A stretch of DNA of 64,000 nt from Natrinema salsiterrestre (GCF_029502005.1 NZ_JAMQOT010000011.1:1-64000); one strand, 5' to 3'. Numbered from the stretch's first letter, positions 8,466-18,804 are shown. Translations and numbers: made by a program. Notes: generated from the sequence alone by a model not told the origin.

Positions 8466-11249
8466 TTATCGCATGAGGAGCCGTCTAAGGACGTAGTGGA
8501 GGATGCCGCCGTGTTCGATATAGGTCACGGCGGCCGGCGTGCCGACCTGTGCTGTGACCGGGAACTCGACAGTCGACCCGTCCGCGCGCTCGGCGATAAC
8601 GGTCAGTTCGTCCATCACATCGAGCCCGTCATCGAGGCCGTGGATCGTGAAGATCTCAGACCCATCCAGACCGAGAGATTCCCACGAGTCGCCATCATCG
8701 AACTGCAGGGGGAGCACACCCATGCCGACGAGGTTGTCGCGGTAGATGCGCTCGTAACTCTCGGCGATGGTTGCGCGAACACCGAGTAGGTCCGTTCCTT
8801 TCGCCGCCCAGTCCCGGCTGGAGCCGGTACCGAACTCTTCGCCTGCCATCACGACGAGCGGGACTCCCTCCTCGCGGTAGCGCTGGCTGGCTTCGAACAC
8901 GGTCGTCTGCTCGTCGGTTGGGTGGTGGATCGTATAGCCACCCTCGACATCGTCGAGCATCTCGTTCTCGATGCGGACATTGGCGAACGTTCCCCGCATC
9001 ATCACCTCGTGGTTGCCCCGGCGCGCGCCGTAGGTGTTGAACTCGTGCGGCTCAACGCCGTTATCGAGCAGCCACTGGCCGGCAGGGAGGTCAGATCCGA
9101 AGGGGCCAGCAGGGCTGATGTGGTCGGTCGTAACGGTATCGCCGAGTGTCAGCAGGCAGCGTGCATCCTCAATATCGGCGACGCCGGGTTTTTCGAGGGG
9201 GAAGTCCTGGAAGAACGGCGGCTCTCGGATGTATGTCGAGTTGTCGTCCCACTCGTAGACGTCACCTGTGGGCGCGTCGAGAGCAGCCCACCGCTCGTCA
9301 CCCTCGAACACAGAGGCATACTTCTCCTCGAACATCTCAGGAGAGACGTTCTCGTGGATTGCTGCCTGCACGTCCGCTGCGTCGGGCCAGATGTCCGCCA
9401 GATACACCGATCCCCCCTCCTCGTCGGTGCCTAGCGGCTCGTTCTCGAGGTCGACGTCCATCCGCCCTGCGAGGCCGTAGGCGACGACGAGCGGCGGGCT
9501 CGCGAGGTAGTTCGCGCGGATCTTCGGGTGAATACGCGCCTCGAAGTTCCGATTTCCGGAGAGGACGCTCGTCGTCCAGAGGTCGTGGTCGTCGATCGCT
9601 TGCTCGATGGGATCGGGAAGTGGTCCGGCGTTCCCGATACAAGTGGTACAGCCGTAGCCGACGACCGCGTACCCGAGCTCTTCGAGATACGGAAGCAGGC
9701 CCGATTCCTCGAGGTACTGCGTGACGACGCGACTGCCGGGTGCGAGACTCGTCTTGACGTACGGCGGGACATCTAAACCTTTCTCGACGGCGTTCTGGGC
9801 AAGCAGACCAGCAGCGATCATCACCGACGGGTTCGAAGTGTTCGTACAGCTCGTGATGGCGCTGACGAGGACGTCTCCGTGTCCAATTTCCACTGTCTCA
9901 CCGTCGAGGTCGACCTCAACGCGTTTGGTTAACGGGTGCAGTTCCGATTCGGGTTCGACCTGAACACCGCCGTCGGTCTCCGCACCAGCTGCATCACCTT
10001 CGCCGAGCCACCGCTGTAGGGCGTCTTCGTCGACATCATCGAGGTCGTCTTCGAACTCCCCGTGGAGAAGTCCCCGGAAGCTCTGTTTCACGTCCCCCAT
10101 CGGAATCCGGTCCTGTGGCCGCTTATGTCCGGCGAGACTCGGCTCAACAGTCGAAAGATCGAACTCGACCACCTCGGTGTATTCCGGTTCCTGTTCTCCG
10201 AATAGCCCTTGCGCTTCGAGGTACTCGCGAACAAGGTCGATGTGGGCGGGGTCACGCCCGGTGAGTTCGAGATACTCGAGCGTCTGCTCGTCGACCGGGA
10301 ACATACTGATCGTCGAGCCCTGTTCGGGCGCCATATTGGCGATCGTGGCCCGGTCGGGGACTGTGAGATTCTCCACACCAGGACCGAAGAATTCGACGAA
10401 CCGGTCGACGACGCCGACCTCGCGGAGCCGTTCGGTGATGTGGAGCACGAGATCCGTCGCCGTCGCGCCCTCGGGTAATTCGCCTTCGAGGCGGACGCCG
10501 ACGACCTCGGGAAGTTTCATCGTGACCGGCTGACCGAGCATTGCCGCTTCCGCTTCAATGCCGCCGACGCCCCAGCCGACCACACCGATGCCACCGATCA
10601 TTGGGGTGTGGCTGTCCGTGCCGACGAGTGTGTCCGGCAGGAGCCATTTCTCACCGTCTCGCTCGCGGGCGTGGACGACCCGGCCCAGATGCTCGAGATT
10701 CACCTGGTGGACGATGCCGGTCCCCGGCGGGACGACGTTGAAGTTCTCGAAGGCGTTCTGCGCCCACTTGATCGCGCGATACCGTTCGGCGTTGCGCTCG
10801 TACTCCAGTTCGACGTTCTTCTCGTAGGCGTCCTCGGAGTCGAAGTAGTCGACTTGGACGCTGTGGTCGATTACGAGATCAATAGGGATCTCTGGTTCGA
10901 CCAGGGTCGGGTCCCGATCTTTGCGGTCGACTTCGGATCGAAGGGCCGCCAGGTCGACAACTGCGGGCACGCCAGTGAGATCCTGTAGGACGACTCGTGA
11001 TGGAGAGAACGGAACCTCTGCGTCCGGTACGTCTGGCTTCCAGCCAGCAGCATTCTTGACATCCGCTGCAGTAACAGTTTCGCCGTCGGCGTTCCGGAGC
11101 ACCGACTCAAGCAGAATACGGATGCTCACAGGGAGCGTGTCGAGGTCACAGAGCCCCTGCTCTTCGAGTGCTCGAAGATCGGCCATCTTGTACGTCGTCC
11201 CGTCGACGTCGAGCTCGCGGACGGCATCGAACGGAAGTGTATCAGTCAT
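8466..11249 (-). CDS. acnA: Aconitate hydratase (AcnA type)
   Basis: A 927-residue aconitase that interconverts citrate and isocitrate in the TCA cycle. The [4Fe-4S] ligands are visible in SAITSCTNTSNPS and in YGCTTCIGNAGPLP. The swivel domain carries the substrate-loop signature EEFGTGSSRDWAAKG and an upstream LTLGDTVTTDHISPAGP. ATG 11249 is chosen because the longer form from 11282 adds eleven residues of no family character. The gene lies between a Cu chaperone (11321) and a CBS protein, inside a copper-resistance region. Fe-S dehydratases are known targets of copper toxicity, so this may be an extra copy that replaces poisoned enzyme. That last point is inference. Confidence 0.93.
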   Translation of the reverse strand: MTDTLPFDAVRELDVDGTTYKMADLRALEEQGLCDLDTLPVSIRILLESVLRNADGETVTAADVKNAAGWKPDVPDAEVPFSPSRVVLQDLTGVPAVVDLAALRSEVDRKDRDPTLVEPEIPIDLVIDHSVQVDYFDSEDAYEKNVELEYERNAERYRAIKWAQNAFENFNVVPPGTGIVHQVNLEHLGRVVHARERDGEKWLLPDTLVGTDSHTPMIGGIGVVGWGVGGIEAEAAMLGQPVTMKLPEVVGVRLEGELPEGATATDLVLHITERLREVGVVDRFVEFFGPGVENLTVPDRATIANMAPEQGSTISMFPVDEQTLEYLELTGRDPAHIDLVREYLEAQGLFGEQEPEYTEVVEFDLSTVEPSLAGHKRPQDRIPMGDVKQSFRGLLHGEFEDDLDDVDEDALQRWLGEGDAAGAETDGGVQVEPESELHPLTKRVEVDLDGETVEIGHGDVLVSAITSCTNTSNPSVMIAAGLLAQNAVEKGLDVPPYVKTSLAPGSRVVTQYLEESGLLPYLEELGYAVVGYGCTTCIGNAGPLPDPIEQAIDDHDLWTTSVLSGNRNFEARIHPKIRANYLASPPLVVAYGLAGRMDVDLENEPLGTDEEGGSVYLADIWPDAADVQAAIHENVSPEMFEEKYASVFEGDERWAALDAPTGDVYEWDDNSTYIREPPFFQDFPLEKPGVADIEDARCLLTLGDTVTTDHISPAGPFGSDLPAGQWLLDNGVEPHEFNTYGARRGNHEVMMRGTFANVRIENEMLDDVEGGYTIHHPTDEQTTVFEASQRYREEGVPLVVMAGEEFGTGSSRDWAAKGTDLLGVRATIAESYERIYRDNLVGMGVLPLQFDDGDSWESLGLDGSEIFTIHGLDDGLDVMDELTVIAERADGSTVEFPVTAQVGTPAAVTYIEHGGILHYVLRRLLMR

Positions 11250-11320
11250 AGTATCTACACCTGGGATTGGCAGTCGTATCAATCCCTCTCCGAATCCGAT
11301 TCGACGAGAATCGGGATTTG

Positions 11321-11518
11321 TTACGCAGAGGCATCGTATCCAGCGTCTTCGACCACAGTCACAAGCTCATCCCGTTCAGCGGACCCCTCGACCGTCGCGG
11401 ATTCTGAGTCACGATCCGCAGTAGCAGACGTAACCCCCTCAACTTCTTCGAGTGCCTCTTCGACGGTCTGCTCGCAATGTTCACAGGTCATTCCTTCGAC
11501 GGTGATTGTCTGAGTCAT
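11321..11518 (-). CDS. copZ: HMA-domain copper chaperone, CopZ-like (second copy)
   Basis: A 65-residue HMA protein with the metal motif GMTCEHC. It is a close paralogue of the protein at 4641-4838: the two share CEQTVEEALEE and most core positions. ATG 11518 matches the paralogue's start; ATG 11524 would add two residues. It is encoded 71 bases upstream of aconitase on the same strand. It diverges from a TRASH-domain regulator at 11653, which is the commonest neighbour of copper chaperones and CopA in haloarchaea. It probably supplies Cu(I) to the CopA-like ATPase at 12338. Confidence 0.88.
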   Translation of the reverse strand: MTQTITVEGMTCEHCEQTVEEALEEVEGVTSATADRDSESATVEGSAERDELVTVVEDAGYDASA

Positions 11519-11652
11519 ATCCATTCGTAGATAGGGGCGAGTATTCTATGTGGTTTTCTGCTTAGAATCCAATGTTGTCGCAGCCCTGGATCACCGATTT
11601 CGAAGGTGTGTTGTGGGCAACAATAATGTATCCTGCGAGACGAAGCGGTCGT

Positions 11653-12243
11653 ATGCGCAATTTGGATGAAACCGACTTAGAAATCCTCTCGTTACTCGCT
11701 GATGACGCCCGCCGCCCGTTCAGCGATATTGGCGAGGAGGTCGACTTGTCGGGGCCAGCCGTGTCTGACCGGGTAAAGCGATTACAGGAAGCTGGCATCA
11801 TTAACAACTTCACGATTGACGTCAACCGGGCTCATCTCCGAGCTGGTGTACCGGTATTTATTCAGGCCGAAATCGGCTCAGCGTCGTTGGAGGCCGCCCG
11901 CGAGCGGGCTCGAGAGTCAGATGGCGTTGAACACGTCTTCACGACCTCCGAAGGAGATCTTTGGTTCTATGCCCGTGTTGAAGCCCAGAACGTACGTCAG
12001 TGGGTAGATGGACTCTTTAACGAGATCGATGTAGCAGATTACACCGTCACGCTAATTGACGAGCTTGAATGGACGCCGTCCGTTGATGGCGTCGAATTTG
12101 CACTCACCTGTGCTGAATGTAACAATACCGTTGATAATCAAGGTGAAACGACGAGAATCGACGGAGAGATCTATCACTTCTGTTGTCCGTCCTGTCTCAC
12201 ACGGTTCGACGATCGGTATCAGCGACTCGAAGAGGGAGCGTAA
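11653..12243 (+). CDS. Lrp/AsnC-type regulator with C-terminal TRASH metal domain
   Basis: A 196-residue transcriptional regulator. Residues 1-60 form an Lrp-type helix-turn-helix (LDETDLEILSLLADDARRPF, then SGPAVSDRVKRLQEAG). Residues 65-145 form the RAM-like ligand domain. The last 45 residues hold a treble-clef TRASH motif with CAECNN, then CCPSC before the final helix. TRASH domains bind metals, and this architecture is known in haloarchaeal copper regulators next to CopA. The ATG at 11653 begins the HTH; an upstream frame from 11572 looks non-coding. It lies 94 bases upstream of copA on the same strand, and probably controls copA and the divergent chaperone in response to copper. Confidence 0.87.
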   Translation: MRNLDETDLEILSLLADDARRPFSDIGEEVDLSGPAVSDRVKRLQEAGIINNFTIDVNRAHLRAGVPVFIQAEIGSASLEAARERARESDGVEHVFTTSEGDLWFYARVEAQNVRQWVDGLFNEIDVADYTVTLIDELEWTPSVDGVEFALTCAECNNTVDNQGETTRIDGEIYHFCCPSCLTRFDDRYQRLEEGA

Positions 12244-12337
12244 CGCTGTCTTTGGAATCCAAATTTTCCTGCAGTCGAAACCCCGCCTCTCGAAGCAGTA
12301 AATCGCCTAAACCTAGACCCCGTATAGTAGAACAAGC

Positions 12338-14944
12338 ATGACAAGCCAAACAATCCATCTTGATATCACGGGAATGTCCTGCGCCAACTGTTCGGCGACG
12401 ATCCAGGACACTCTCGAATCGCTCGACGGGGTATCGGAGGCGGATGCGAACTTCGCCACCGACGAGGGTTCCGTCACCTACGACCCTGAAGAGGTATCGC
12501 TCAAAGAAATCTACGACGCGATCGACGAGGCCGGGTACGGCGCAGTCTCTGAGACGGTAACGATTGCCATCTCCGATATGACCTGTGCCAACTGCGCCGA
12601 GACCAACCAAACCGCTCTTGAAAATATTCCGGGCGTCGTTAATGCGGAGGTCAATTACGCAACCGACGAAGCACAGGTCACCTACAATCCTGCGGAAGTA
12701 TCTATTGGTGCGCTGTACGATGCTATCGAGGAGGCTGGCTACTCGCCCGTCCGCGAAGATGGTGCCGACGAAGAGTCGGGCCAGGACGCACGAGATGCCG
12801 CCCGTCAAGCCGAAACTCGGAAGCAACTCAGGTTGACCCTCTTTGGGGCAGTGTTATCGGCACCGTTGCTCTTCTTCCTCATCGACAATTATCTGCTCGG
12901 TGGCGCGATCGTCCCTGAAGCCGTCTTCGGTGTGGAACTTGGCTGGGTTGAGTTCCTCCTCGCCACGCCGGTACAGGCGATCCTCGGCTGGCCGTTCTAT
13001 AAGAACTCGTACAAGGCGATCGTGAAGAACGGCCGCGCCAATATGGACGTGCTGATTGCGATCGGTTCAACAACGGCCTATCTATACTCTGTGGCAGTCC
13101 TTGCTGAACTCATTGCAGGTGGACTTTATTTCGACACGGCAGCCCTCATCCTCGTGTTCATCACGTTGGGTAACTATCTCGAAGCTCGGTCGAAGGGCCA
13201 AGCGGGTGAGGCCCTCCGAAAGCTCCTCGAAATGGAAGCCGAAACGGCGACCATTGTCCGCGAGGACGGCAGTGAAGAAGAAGTTCCGCTTGAAGAGGTC
13301 ACAACTGGTGACCGGATGAAAATTCGTCCAGGTGAGAAGATTCCCACAGACGGTGTCGTTGTCGACGGTCAGTCTGCCGTCGACGAGTCAATGGTCACTG
13401 GCGAATCTGTGCCTGTCGAGAAAGAGGAGGGCGATGAGGTCGTCGGCTCGACGATTAACGAGAACGGCGTCCTTGTCGTGGAGGCGACGAAGGTTGGAGA
13501 AGACACGGCCCTCCAACAGATCGTCCAGACAGTCAAGGAGGCCCAGTCGCGCCAGCCCGACATCCAGAATCTCGCCGACCGCATCTCCGCGTACTTCGTG
13601 CCTGCGGTCATCGCGAACGCCCTTCTCTGGGGTGTCGTCTGGTTCCTGTTCCCCGAGGCTCTCGCTGGCTTCGTCGACTGGCTCCCGCTGTGGGGTCAGG
13701 TTGCTGGCGGCCCGGCCCCGGTCGGTGGGACCGTTTCAGTCTTCGAGTTCGCGATAATTGTCTTCGCGTCCTCGATCCTCATCGCCTGTCCCTGTGCGCT
13801 GGGGCTGGCGACGCCCGCAGCGACGATGGTCGGGACGACGATTGGTGCCCAGAACGGCGTCCTGTTCAAGGGCGGTGACATCCTCGAACGAGCGAAAGAC
13901 GTCGATACAGTCGTCTTCGACAAGACGGGCACACTCACCGAAGGGGAAATGGAACTCACCGACGTGGTCGTCTTTGATAGCGATGGAAATGTGGTGACTG
14001 ACGGTGGCGAGCCGACCCCAGATGGTGGACAGCTCAGCACCCGTGAGCGCCTCTCAGAGGATGATGTGCTTCGACTGGCGGCGATAGCTGAAAGCGGCAG
14101 CGAACACCCGCTCGCCCGTGCAATCGTCGAAGGGGCCGAAGAACGCGGCCTGGACGTGACTGAGCCTGACGACTTCGAGAACGTTCCGGGCCACGGGATC
14201 AAAGCAGTCATTGGTGACAGCGAGGTGCTGGTCGGCAACCGCAAGCTGCTGCGGGACAACGGGATCGACCCCTCTCCCGCTGAGGAGACGATGGAACGCC
14301 TCGAGAACGAGGGGAAGACGGCGATGCTGGTCGCCTACGAGGGGGAGCTCGTGGGTGTGGTCGCCGACGCCGACACAGTGAAGGAAAGCTCCAAGCAGGC
14401 TGTCACAGCACTCCAGGAGCGGGGAGTTGACGTGATGATGATTACGGGCGACAACGAGCGAACTGCCCGTGCGGTCGCTAAACAGGTGGGTATCGACCCG
14501 AAGAACGTCCGCGCAGGAGTCCTTCCTGAGGACAAGTCCAACGCGGTCGACAGTATTCAAGACGAGGGCCGGCAGGCGATGATGGTCGGTGACGGCGTCA
14601 ACGACGCTCCGGCACTCGCGGTCGCACACGTCGGGACAGCAATCGGCTCCGGCACCGACGTCGCCATCGAAGCTGCAGACGTCACGCTGATGCGAGACGA
14701 CCCGCTCGACGTGGTAAAGGCGATCCGAATCTCAGACGCGACACTCCAGAAGATCAAACAGAACCTCGTGTGGGCGCTCGGTTACAACACGGCGATGATT
14801 CCGTTAGCGTCGCTCGGCCTCCTCCAGCCCGTGCTCGCTGCAGCAGCAATGGCGTTCTCGTCGGTGTCGGTGCTGACGAACAGTCTCCTGTTCCGGCGGT
14901 ACACCCCCGATCACGACTACAAGCTCTTCGGATTTCTTCGCTAA
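12338..14944 (+). CDS. copA: CopA-type copper-exporting P1B ATPase with two HMA domains
   Basis: An 868-residue Cu(I) export ATPase (P1B-1). Two N-terminal HMA domains carry GMSCANC (Cys 15 and 18) and DMTCANC (Cys 83 and 86). The membrane copper site is CPC at 484-486 in [11 protein letters not shown], and the phosphorylated Asp is D528 in [10 protein letters not shown]. The actuator motif TGES and hinge [13 protein letters not shown] are intact. An insertion ([20 protein letters not shown]) sits early in the nucleotide domain. The second HMA domain has ETNQ after its Cys pair, unlike the usual hydrophobic helix, but both Cys are kept. It lies between the TRASH regulator and a short DUF7123-like gene, and is clearly part of the copper cluster. 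Confidence 0.95.
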   Translation: MTSQTIHLDITGMSCANCSATIQDTLESLDGVSEADANFATDEGSVTYDPEEVSLKEIYDAIDEAGYGAVSETVTIAISDMTCANCAETNQTALENIPGVVNAEVNYATDEAQVTYNPAEVSIGALYDAIEEAGYSPVREDGADEESGQDARDAARQAETRKQLRLTLFGAVLSAPLLFFLIDNYLLGGAIVPEAVFGVELGWVEFLLATPVQAILGWPFYKNSYKAIVKNGRANMDVLIAIGSTTAYLYSVAVLAELIAGGLYFDTAALILVFITLGNYLEARSKGQAGEALRKLLEMEAETATIVREDGSEEEVPLEEVTTGDRMKIRPGEKIPTDGVVVDGQSAVDESMVTGESVPVEKEEGDEVVGSTINENGVLVVEATKVGEDTALQQIVQTVKEAQSRQPDIQNLADRISAYFVPAVIANALLWGVVWFLFPEALAGFVDWLPLWGQVAGGPAPVGGTVSVFEFAIIVFASSILIACPCALGLATPAATMVGTTIGAQNGVLFKGGDILERAKDVDTVVFDKTGTLTEGEMELTDVVVFDSDGNVVTDGGEPTPDGGQLSTRERLSEDDVLRLAAIAESGSEHPLARAIVEGAEERGLDVTEPDDFENVPGHGIKAVIGDSEVLVGNRKLLRDNGIDPSPAEETMERLENEGKTAMLVAYEGELVGVVADADTVKESSKQAVTALQERGVDVMMITGDNERTARAVAKQVGIDPKNVRAGVLPEDKSNAVDSIQDEGRQAMMVGDGVNDAPALAVAHVGTAIGSGTDVAIEAADVTLMRDDPLDVVKAIRISDATLQKIKQNLVWALGYNTAMIPLASLGLLQPVLAAAAMAFSSVSVLTNSLLFRRYTPDHDYKLFGFLR

Positions 14945-14961
14945 CCGTCACCTCTAGATCA

Positions 14962-15186
14962 ATGTCGAATATTTCCCGGCACACGGTTCGAAGGTACCTC
15001 GTCGAGACAGCCAGTAGCGAACCGACATACCTCCGGGCTCGCGAGATTGCCAGCGACCTCGACGGATCTCCCAAGGCAGTCGCGCAGTACCTCAGCCAGC
15101 TCCAGGACGAACTCACAATCGTTTCACTCGAACAGTGGGGGCGCTCGAAAAGCACGACGTGGCGATTGGAGGTGAACGGGTCGTGA
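14962..15186 (+). CDS. Small winged-helix-like protein (DUF7123-like)
   Basis: A 74-residue protein starting at ATG 14962, 17 bases after the CopA stop. Its pattern RYLVETASSEPTYLRAREIA followed by GSPKAVAQYLSQLQ and a final beta hairpin ending in TTWRLEV looks like a compact winged helix, resembling haloarchaeal DUF7123 proteins. It may bind DNA, though no test of this is visible. Its stop overlaps the GTG start of the DUF63-like gene (GTGA), so the two are translationally coupled. Confidence 0.65.
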   Translation: MSNISRHTVRRYLVETASSEPTYLRAREIASDLDGSPKAVAQYLSQLQDELTIVSLEQWGRSKSTTWRLEVNGS

Positions 15187-16184
15187 GTACTGTCACCCGC
15201 CGCGTCGAGACTGTCCTTCCGGAGACCGGCTCACGCGAGTGGTGGGCGCTGTACCTGCTGGCCCCGCTCGTCCTTCTCGGTGGGGGCATCCTCGTGTTTC
15301 CGACGTTGGTCTACGACCGGTTCATCTGGCAGTATCTCTGGGGACCAGTCGTCGCCGATGCGGCCGGTCAGCCAGTCACGCACGAGGGGATTCGTGCTGT
15401 CCAGGGCTACAACGCGGTGAACACGGTAATCTACCTCGCGGCAGTCGTATACAGCCTCCCCGGACTACGTGCGTATCTCGACCAACTCGACGTCACGTTC
15501 GACGCACGACTGGCCTACGGGTTCGCTCCGATCATCATCGCAGGTGGGGCGATGCGCGCCCTCGAGGATCTCGGGCTGCTCGGGGACTACGCGGTGTGGT
15601 TCATCACGCCATCGATTTACATCGTCGTCACCGCTGTCACCATCCTCGCGCTCGGTGTCGGTGCACTCTTGCGTGACCAAAATATCGGATCTATCCCGCT
15701 AACAGTCGGGCTCGTCGGGTCGGTGTGGGCTGTCGGGGCCGTCTGGTGGGCTGTTTGGCACGGCCTCTCGACATCGACCCCACTCCGCCTATGGGTTCCT
15801 GTCGCGACGACGGGGATAGCGCTCGGCGTAACCGCACTCTACTACTGGGGCACGAGTTTCGCCAATATCACCCACCTTCGACACCCGCTAATTCTGCTGG
15901 CCGTTTTCGGCCAGTTGTGGGACGCTGCGCAGAATCTCATCGGTGTGACGTTCCTCGGCTACTCCCCAAAGCTGGTCGTGACGAATCTCGTGTACCAGGC
16001 GACTGGATTCTCCGGATCGACGTTCGTGCTGAAACTCGTCGTGACTGTCGGCATCGTGTGGTATCTCGCCGATGCGAAAGAGGAGATGAATCACACGTGG
16101 TGGTGGCTTATGACGTTCTTCATCGGAGCGATCGGACTCCCGATGGGCGTTCGTGGGTCACTTCGGATGCTGTTGGGAGCTTAA
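15183..16184 (+). CDS. DUF63 family integral membrane protein
   Basis: A 333-residue protein with about eight membrane helices. The GTG at 15183 overlaps the previous stop and is chosen because the frame before it has no family character. The segment YDRFIWQYLWGPVVADA and the conserved acidic loops around GIRAVQGYNAVNT and AMRALEDLG match DUF63 proteins of archaea, whose function is unknown. It is coupled to the small gene upstream and followed 28 bases later by a flavoprotein gene, suggesting one operon. There is no direct link to copper. Confidence 0.82.
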   Translation: MSTVTRRVETVLPETGSREWWALYLLAPLVLLGGGILVFPTLVYDRFIWQYLWGPVVADAAGQPVTHEGIRAVQGYNAVNTVIYLAAVVYSLPGLRAYLDQLDVTFDARLAYGFAPIIIAGGAMRALEDLGLLGDYAVWFITPSIYIVVTAVTILALGVGALLRDQNIGSIPLTVGLVGSVWAVGAVWWAVWHGLSTSTPLRLWVPVATTGIALGVTALYYWGTSFANITHLRHPLILLAVFGQLWDAAQNLIGVTFLGYSPKLVVTNLVYQATGFSGSTFVLKLVVTVGIVWYLADAKEEMNHTWWWLMTFFIGAIGLPMGVRGSLRMLLGA

Positions 16185-16212
16185 CGATGGCCTCAAAGAT
16201 TGGCAAAAACCG

Positions 16213-17388
16213 ATGACTCGAACGTCCAAAATTGCGGTAATAGGTGGAGGGATGGCCGGGCTTGCAGCAGCTGCTGGATTCGACGACGCTGGATTCGTCG
16301 TCGAACTATATGAGCGGCAGTCCTACGATAGCAAAGGCGTTAATTGCGGAGAAGCGATGACAGCGGTATCGAAGATCCCACTCGAACCGACTGTAGAGAA
16401 CGGCTTTCTCAACCCGCTGCCAGCGATGGAAGTGGAGGTGTATGACGGAATCGACGCCGATCGCCACCGCACTGGAGCCGGCACCTTTCCTGCTGCGGAT
16501 ACATATATAACGGACCGAAATGTCGTTGAGCAGTCCTGGGCAGAACAACTCTCAGAGAAGGGTGTTGACATCCACGAAAACCAGTCTATCACACGGACAG
16601 ATTTCCACGAGTTCACCGATGAGTATGATCTCGTCGTTGATGCAACCGGTCAGCCATCACTCTCTAGTAAAGCGCTCGGAACAACCAACGAGTATTCAGG
16701 ATATATGGTAGCGCTTAACAGTGATGTCGAAGGGGACTTCACCGAGTTGTACCCGAACAGCCGGATAATTCTGGAGAACTATACAGGGTACTCGTGGGCA
16801 TTCCCGAAGACATCGCAACGAGCCAACGTTGGTATCGGCTGGACGGTCAGTGACCGGCCTAATGATTATATGAAGGCATTGAGGGAAGCCTGTGAGCGGA
16901 ATGGGTGGCCAGTCCCGTCGCAGGAACGGACGAACGTCGCAATCATTCCCGAGGGACCAAGCCTTGATCCCGACAGAACCCATCTACCGGAGCATTCAGT
17001 CGTACGAGTGGGTGATGCTGCAGGTATAGCAAACCGACTCACCGGAAAGGGGATCTCACAGGCCGTTGAATCGGGATTCTTGGCCGCAGAGCTGGCTAAC
17101 AGAAGCCAATTACACAATTATCCTGATAGATTATATCAGAGGATGAAAACGGAGTACATTTTCGCCACAGTTGTGAGATACTTTCTTGAAACTCGTAATC
17201 CCAAGGTTCTGGGAGCAGCAATTCGTGCCGCTGCCGGGATCGATATTGAAGACGTTGACCGGTCTCCGAGTGCAGTTCTACTGCGTCTCCTCCGCCACCC
17301 TGTTTTATTTGCCCGTATTTTCTCGAGACGACGAGTTTTAAACCGTGTCTATGGAGGAATGACTAACCAGTGGGAGTTAATTGATTGA
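16213..17388 (+). CDS. FAD-dependent oxidoreductase, geranylgeranyl reductase family
   Basis: A 391-residue flavoprotein starting at ATG 16213. The N-terminal Rossmann fingerprint GGGMAGLAAAAGFDDAGF is followed by the acidic residue pairing with ribose (ELYERQ). The second FAD motif is RVGDAAGIANRLTGKGISQA, typical of the geranylgeranyl reductase/digeranylgeranylglycerophospholipid reductase group that saturates isoprenoid chains of archaeal lipids or quinones. The substrate cannot be fixed from sequence. It runs in line with the DUF63 gene. Base composition falls towards AT at its 3' end (17090-17390), unlike its neighbours. Confidence 0.75.
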   Translation: MTRTSKIAVIGGGMAGLAAAAGFDDAGFVVELYERQSYDSKGVNCGEAMTAVSKIPLEPTVENGFLNPLPAMEVEVYDGIDADRHRTGAGTFPAADTYITDRNVVEQSWAEQLSEKGVDIHENQSITRTDFHEFTDEYDLVVDATGQPSLSSKALGTTNEYSGYMVALNSDVEGDFTELYPNSRIILENYTGYSWAFPKTSQRANVGIGWTVSDRPNDYMKALREACERNGWPVPSQERTNVAIIPEGPSLDPDRTHLPEHSVVRVGDAAGIANRLTGKGISQAVESGFLAAELANRSQLHNYPDRLYQRMKTEYIFATVVRYFLETRNPKVLGAAIRAAAGIDIEDVDRSPSAVLLRLLRHPVLFARIFSRRRVLNRVYGGMTNQWELID

Positions 17389-17712
17389 TATCCACTCGAG
17401 TTAAATTCTCAGAATCTGTTAGCTACTGAGAGGATCGGTAAGTACAAAGGATTAGATCAGTAGATGAATTCAGTCCCTCAAACAGAATTTTCCGAAATCC
17501 AGAAATCGGTGGGCTCAGCTTCATCGGTGCTCCTGCTTACATGCCCCAGCACACAATCAGTGCGTTGAGGGTGACCGAATTCCTTCTTGAGGATCATCCA
17601 ACTCACCTCTGACACCCGCGTTCCTGCAATGAGCCCCGACTCTTAGAGATCACGAACCACCACCAATCTTTTTACCACTTCTGATAAACTCAGTCGTGAG
17701 GTGAAGTATGCC
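17389..17712. other. Intergenic region, possibly a decayed sequence
   Basis: Roughly 320 bases, AT-richer than its neighbours, with no frame longer than about 35 codons. On the minus strand short broken frames read RNSVTLNALIVCWGM and SPPISGFRKILFEGL, which may be scraps of a former gene; I cannot name it. The bases just upstream of the DoxX start include CTTTTTACCACTTCTGATAAA, a possible promoter. Confidence 0.3.
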
Positions 17713-18246
17713 ATGTCAACACAATCCATTCGAACGAGATTTCTCGGAACTGAGACGTCGTTCTCGGTCTCAGGAGCCTGGTTGTCGTATTGGATCCTGC
17801 TGCTTCGGCTGACCGCCGGGTGGTGGATGCTCCACGCCGGCCTTGACAAGATCTGGGCGTGGCCCTTCGACGCCAGCTGGTTCGTCGGCGGAGCCGCTCA
17901 GGGCACGATTCTCGCCCCCTTCGTCACGCCGTTCAGCGACGGCATCCTGTTGGCGTTCGTCAACGTGGCGGTACCGCTTGGGCAAACCGCCATCGGTTTC
18001 GGGCTGATACTCGGTGTCCTCACGAGGACCGCCGCCTTCTTTGGTGCCTTCATGATGCTGTTCTTCTACTTCATCAACGGCTACGGTGGCGGCTGGGCCA
18101 ACGGTATGGTCACGGGTGAACTACTTGGGATCATGGTCTTCGGAACCATTGTGGCACTCGGAGCGGGCGGCGTCCTGGCAGTCGATAACCGCCTGCGTGA
18201 GATGGAACTGTTCGAGAACACGCGATTACGGAAACTCCTCGGGTGA
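17713..18246 (+). CDS. DoxX family membrane protein (second copy)
   Basis: A 177-residue four-helix membrane protein. It has the core stretches LLLRLTAGWWMLHAGLDKI, FVNVAVPLGQTAIGFGLIL and TAAFFGAFMMLFFYFINGYG, aligning closely with the DoxX protein at 6262. A start at GTG 17701 is possible but ATG 17713 gives the usual length. A small two-helix membrane protein follows after 6 bases and is likely co-transcribed. The repeated DoxX plus small membrane partner layout in this metal-rich region suggests a redox role at the membrane, but no substrate can be read from the sequence. Confidence 0.83.
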   Translation: MSTQSIRTRFLGTETSFSVSGAWLSYWILLLRLTAGWWMLHAGLDKIWAWPFDASWFVGGAAQGTILAPFVTPFSDGILLAFVNVAVPLGQTAIGFGLILGVLTRTAAFFGAFMMLFFYFINGYGGGWANGMVTGELLGIMVFGTIVALGAGGVLAVDNRLREMELFENTRLRKLLG

Positions 18247-18252
18247 CTACCA

Positions 18253-18540
18253 ATGAGTGACTTATCAACGGCAGACCAAATCGCCATGTACGTCGGCGGT
18301 GGCTTGGTTGTCTTGGGCGTCGTCGTGATCGGCCTGCTCGACATGCTACTGGGAGCCGGGCACCCAGTCGATAGCGAGGGAGCAATCGAACACGCTGCAG
18401 TGGTCCCCATCGACATTAGGGCGGGCATCATCCTGCTCGGCTTGGTGATTTGGGGACTCGTCGCCGTTTACAAGTTTGCCGCAGGGTCGGCACCGTCGGG
18501 ATCGACTACGGGCCAAACCCCATCCGGCATGGACGACTAG
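18253..18540 (+). CDS. Small membrane protein with two helices
   Basis: A 95-residue protein with helices at about 11-32 and 57-77 joined by a loop that includes GAGHPVDSEGAIEHAAVVP. The C-terminal 20 residues are Ser/Thr/Gly-rich. It starts 6 bases after the DoxX stop and is surely in the same transcript. The family is similar to uncharacterised haloarchaeal DUF proteins found next to DoxX. I cannot give a function. It is convergent with the Usp gene at 18805, with an AT-rich hairpin between them. Confidence 0.7.
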   Translation: MSDLSTADQIAMYVGGGLVVLGVVVIGLLDMLLGAGHPVDSEGAIEHAAVVPIDIRAGIILLGLVIWGLVAVYKFAAGSAPSGSTTGQTPSGMDD

Positions 18541-18804
18541 TTCAACAACTCAGTCCGTGGAGCCATTTGCCAGTTAACTTTTCGCGTTGCTCGCACTAAC
18601 GTCCATCTGATGCACCTAAACGTGAAGACAAACACGATTTTCAGGAGTAGCCTTATCGTTTCTTGGTTTTCCTTCTGGTCAGTACGCGCGCTTTATTCAG
18701 CAGAACGAACTTAACACTCTTTGGTTTGGTAGAAGAAACTGAAATCAATACGCAATAGAAATTTCTGGATTTAAGACTGAAATTAGTATATTGAAAATAA
18801 TATT
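18541..18804. other. AT-rich intergenic region between convergent genes
   Basis: 264 bases of markedly lower GC than the surroundings. No open frame of note. It ends in a 10-base perfect hairpin at 18787-18812 (listed separately), which fits a terminator for the two converging transcripts. Confidence 0.5.
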
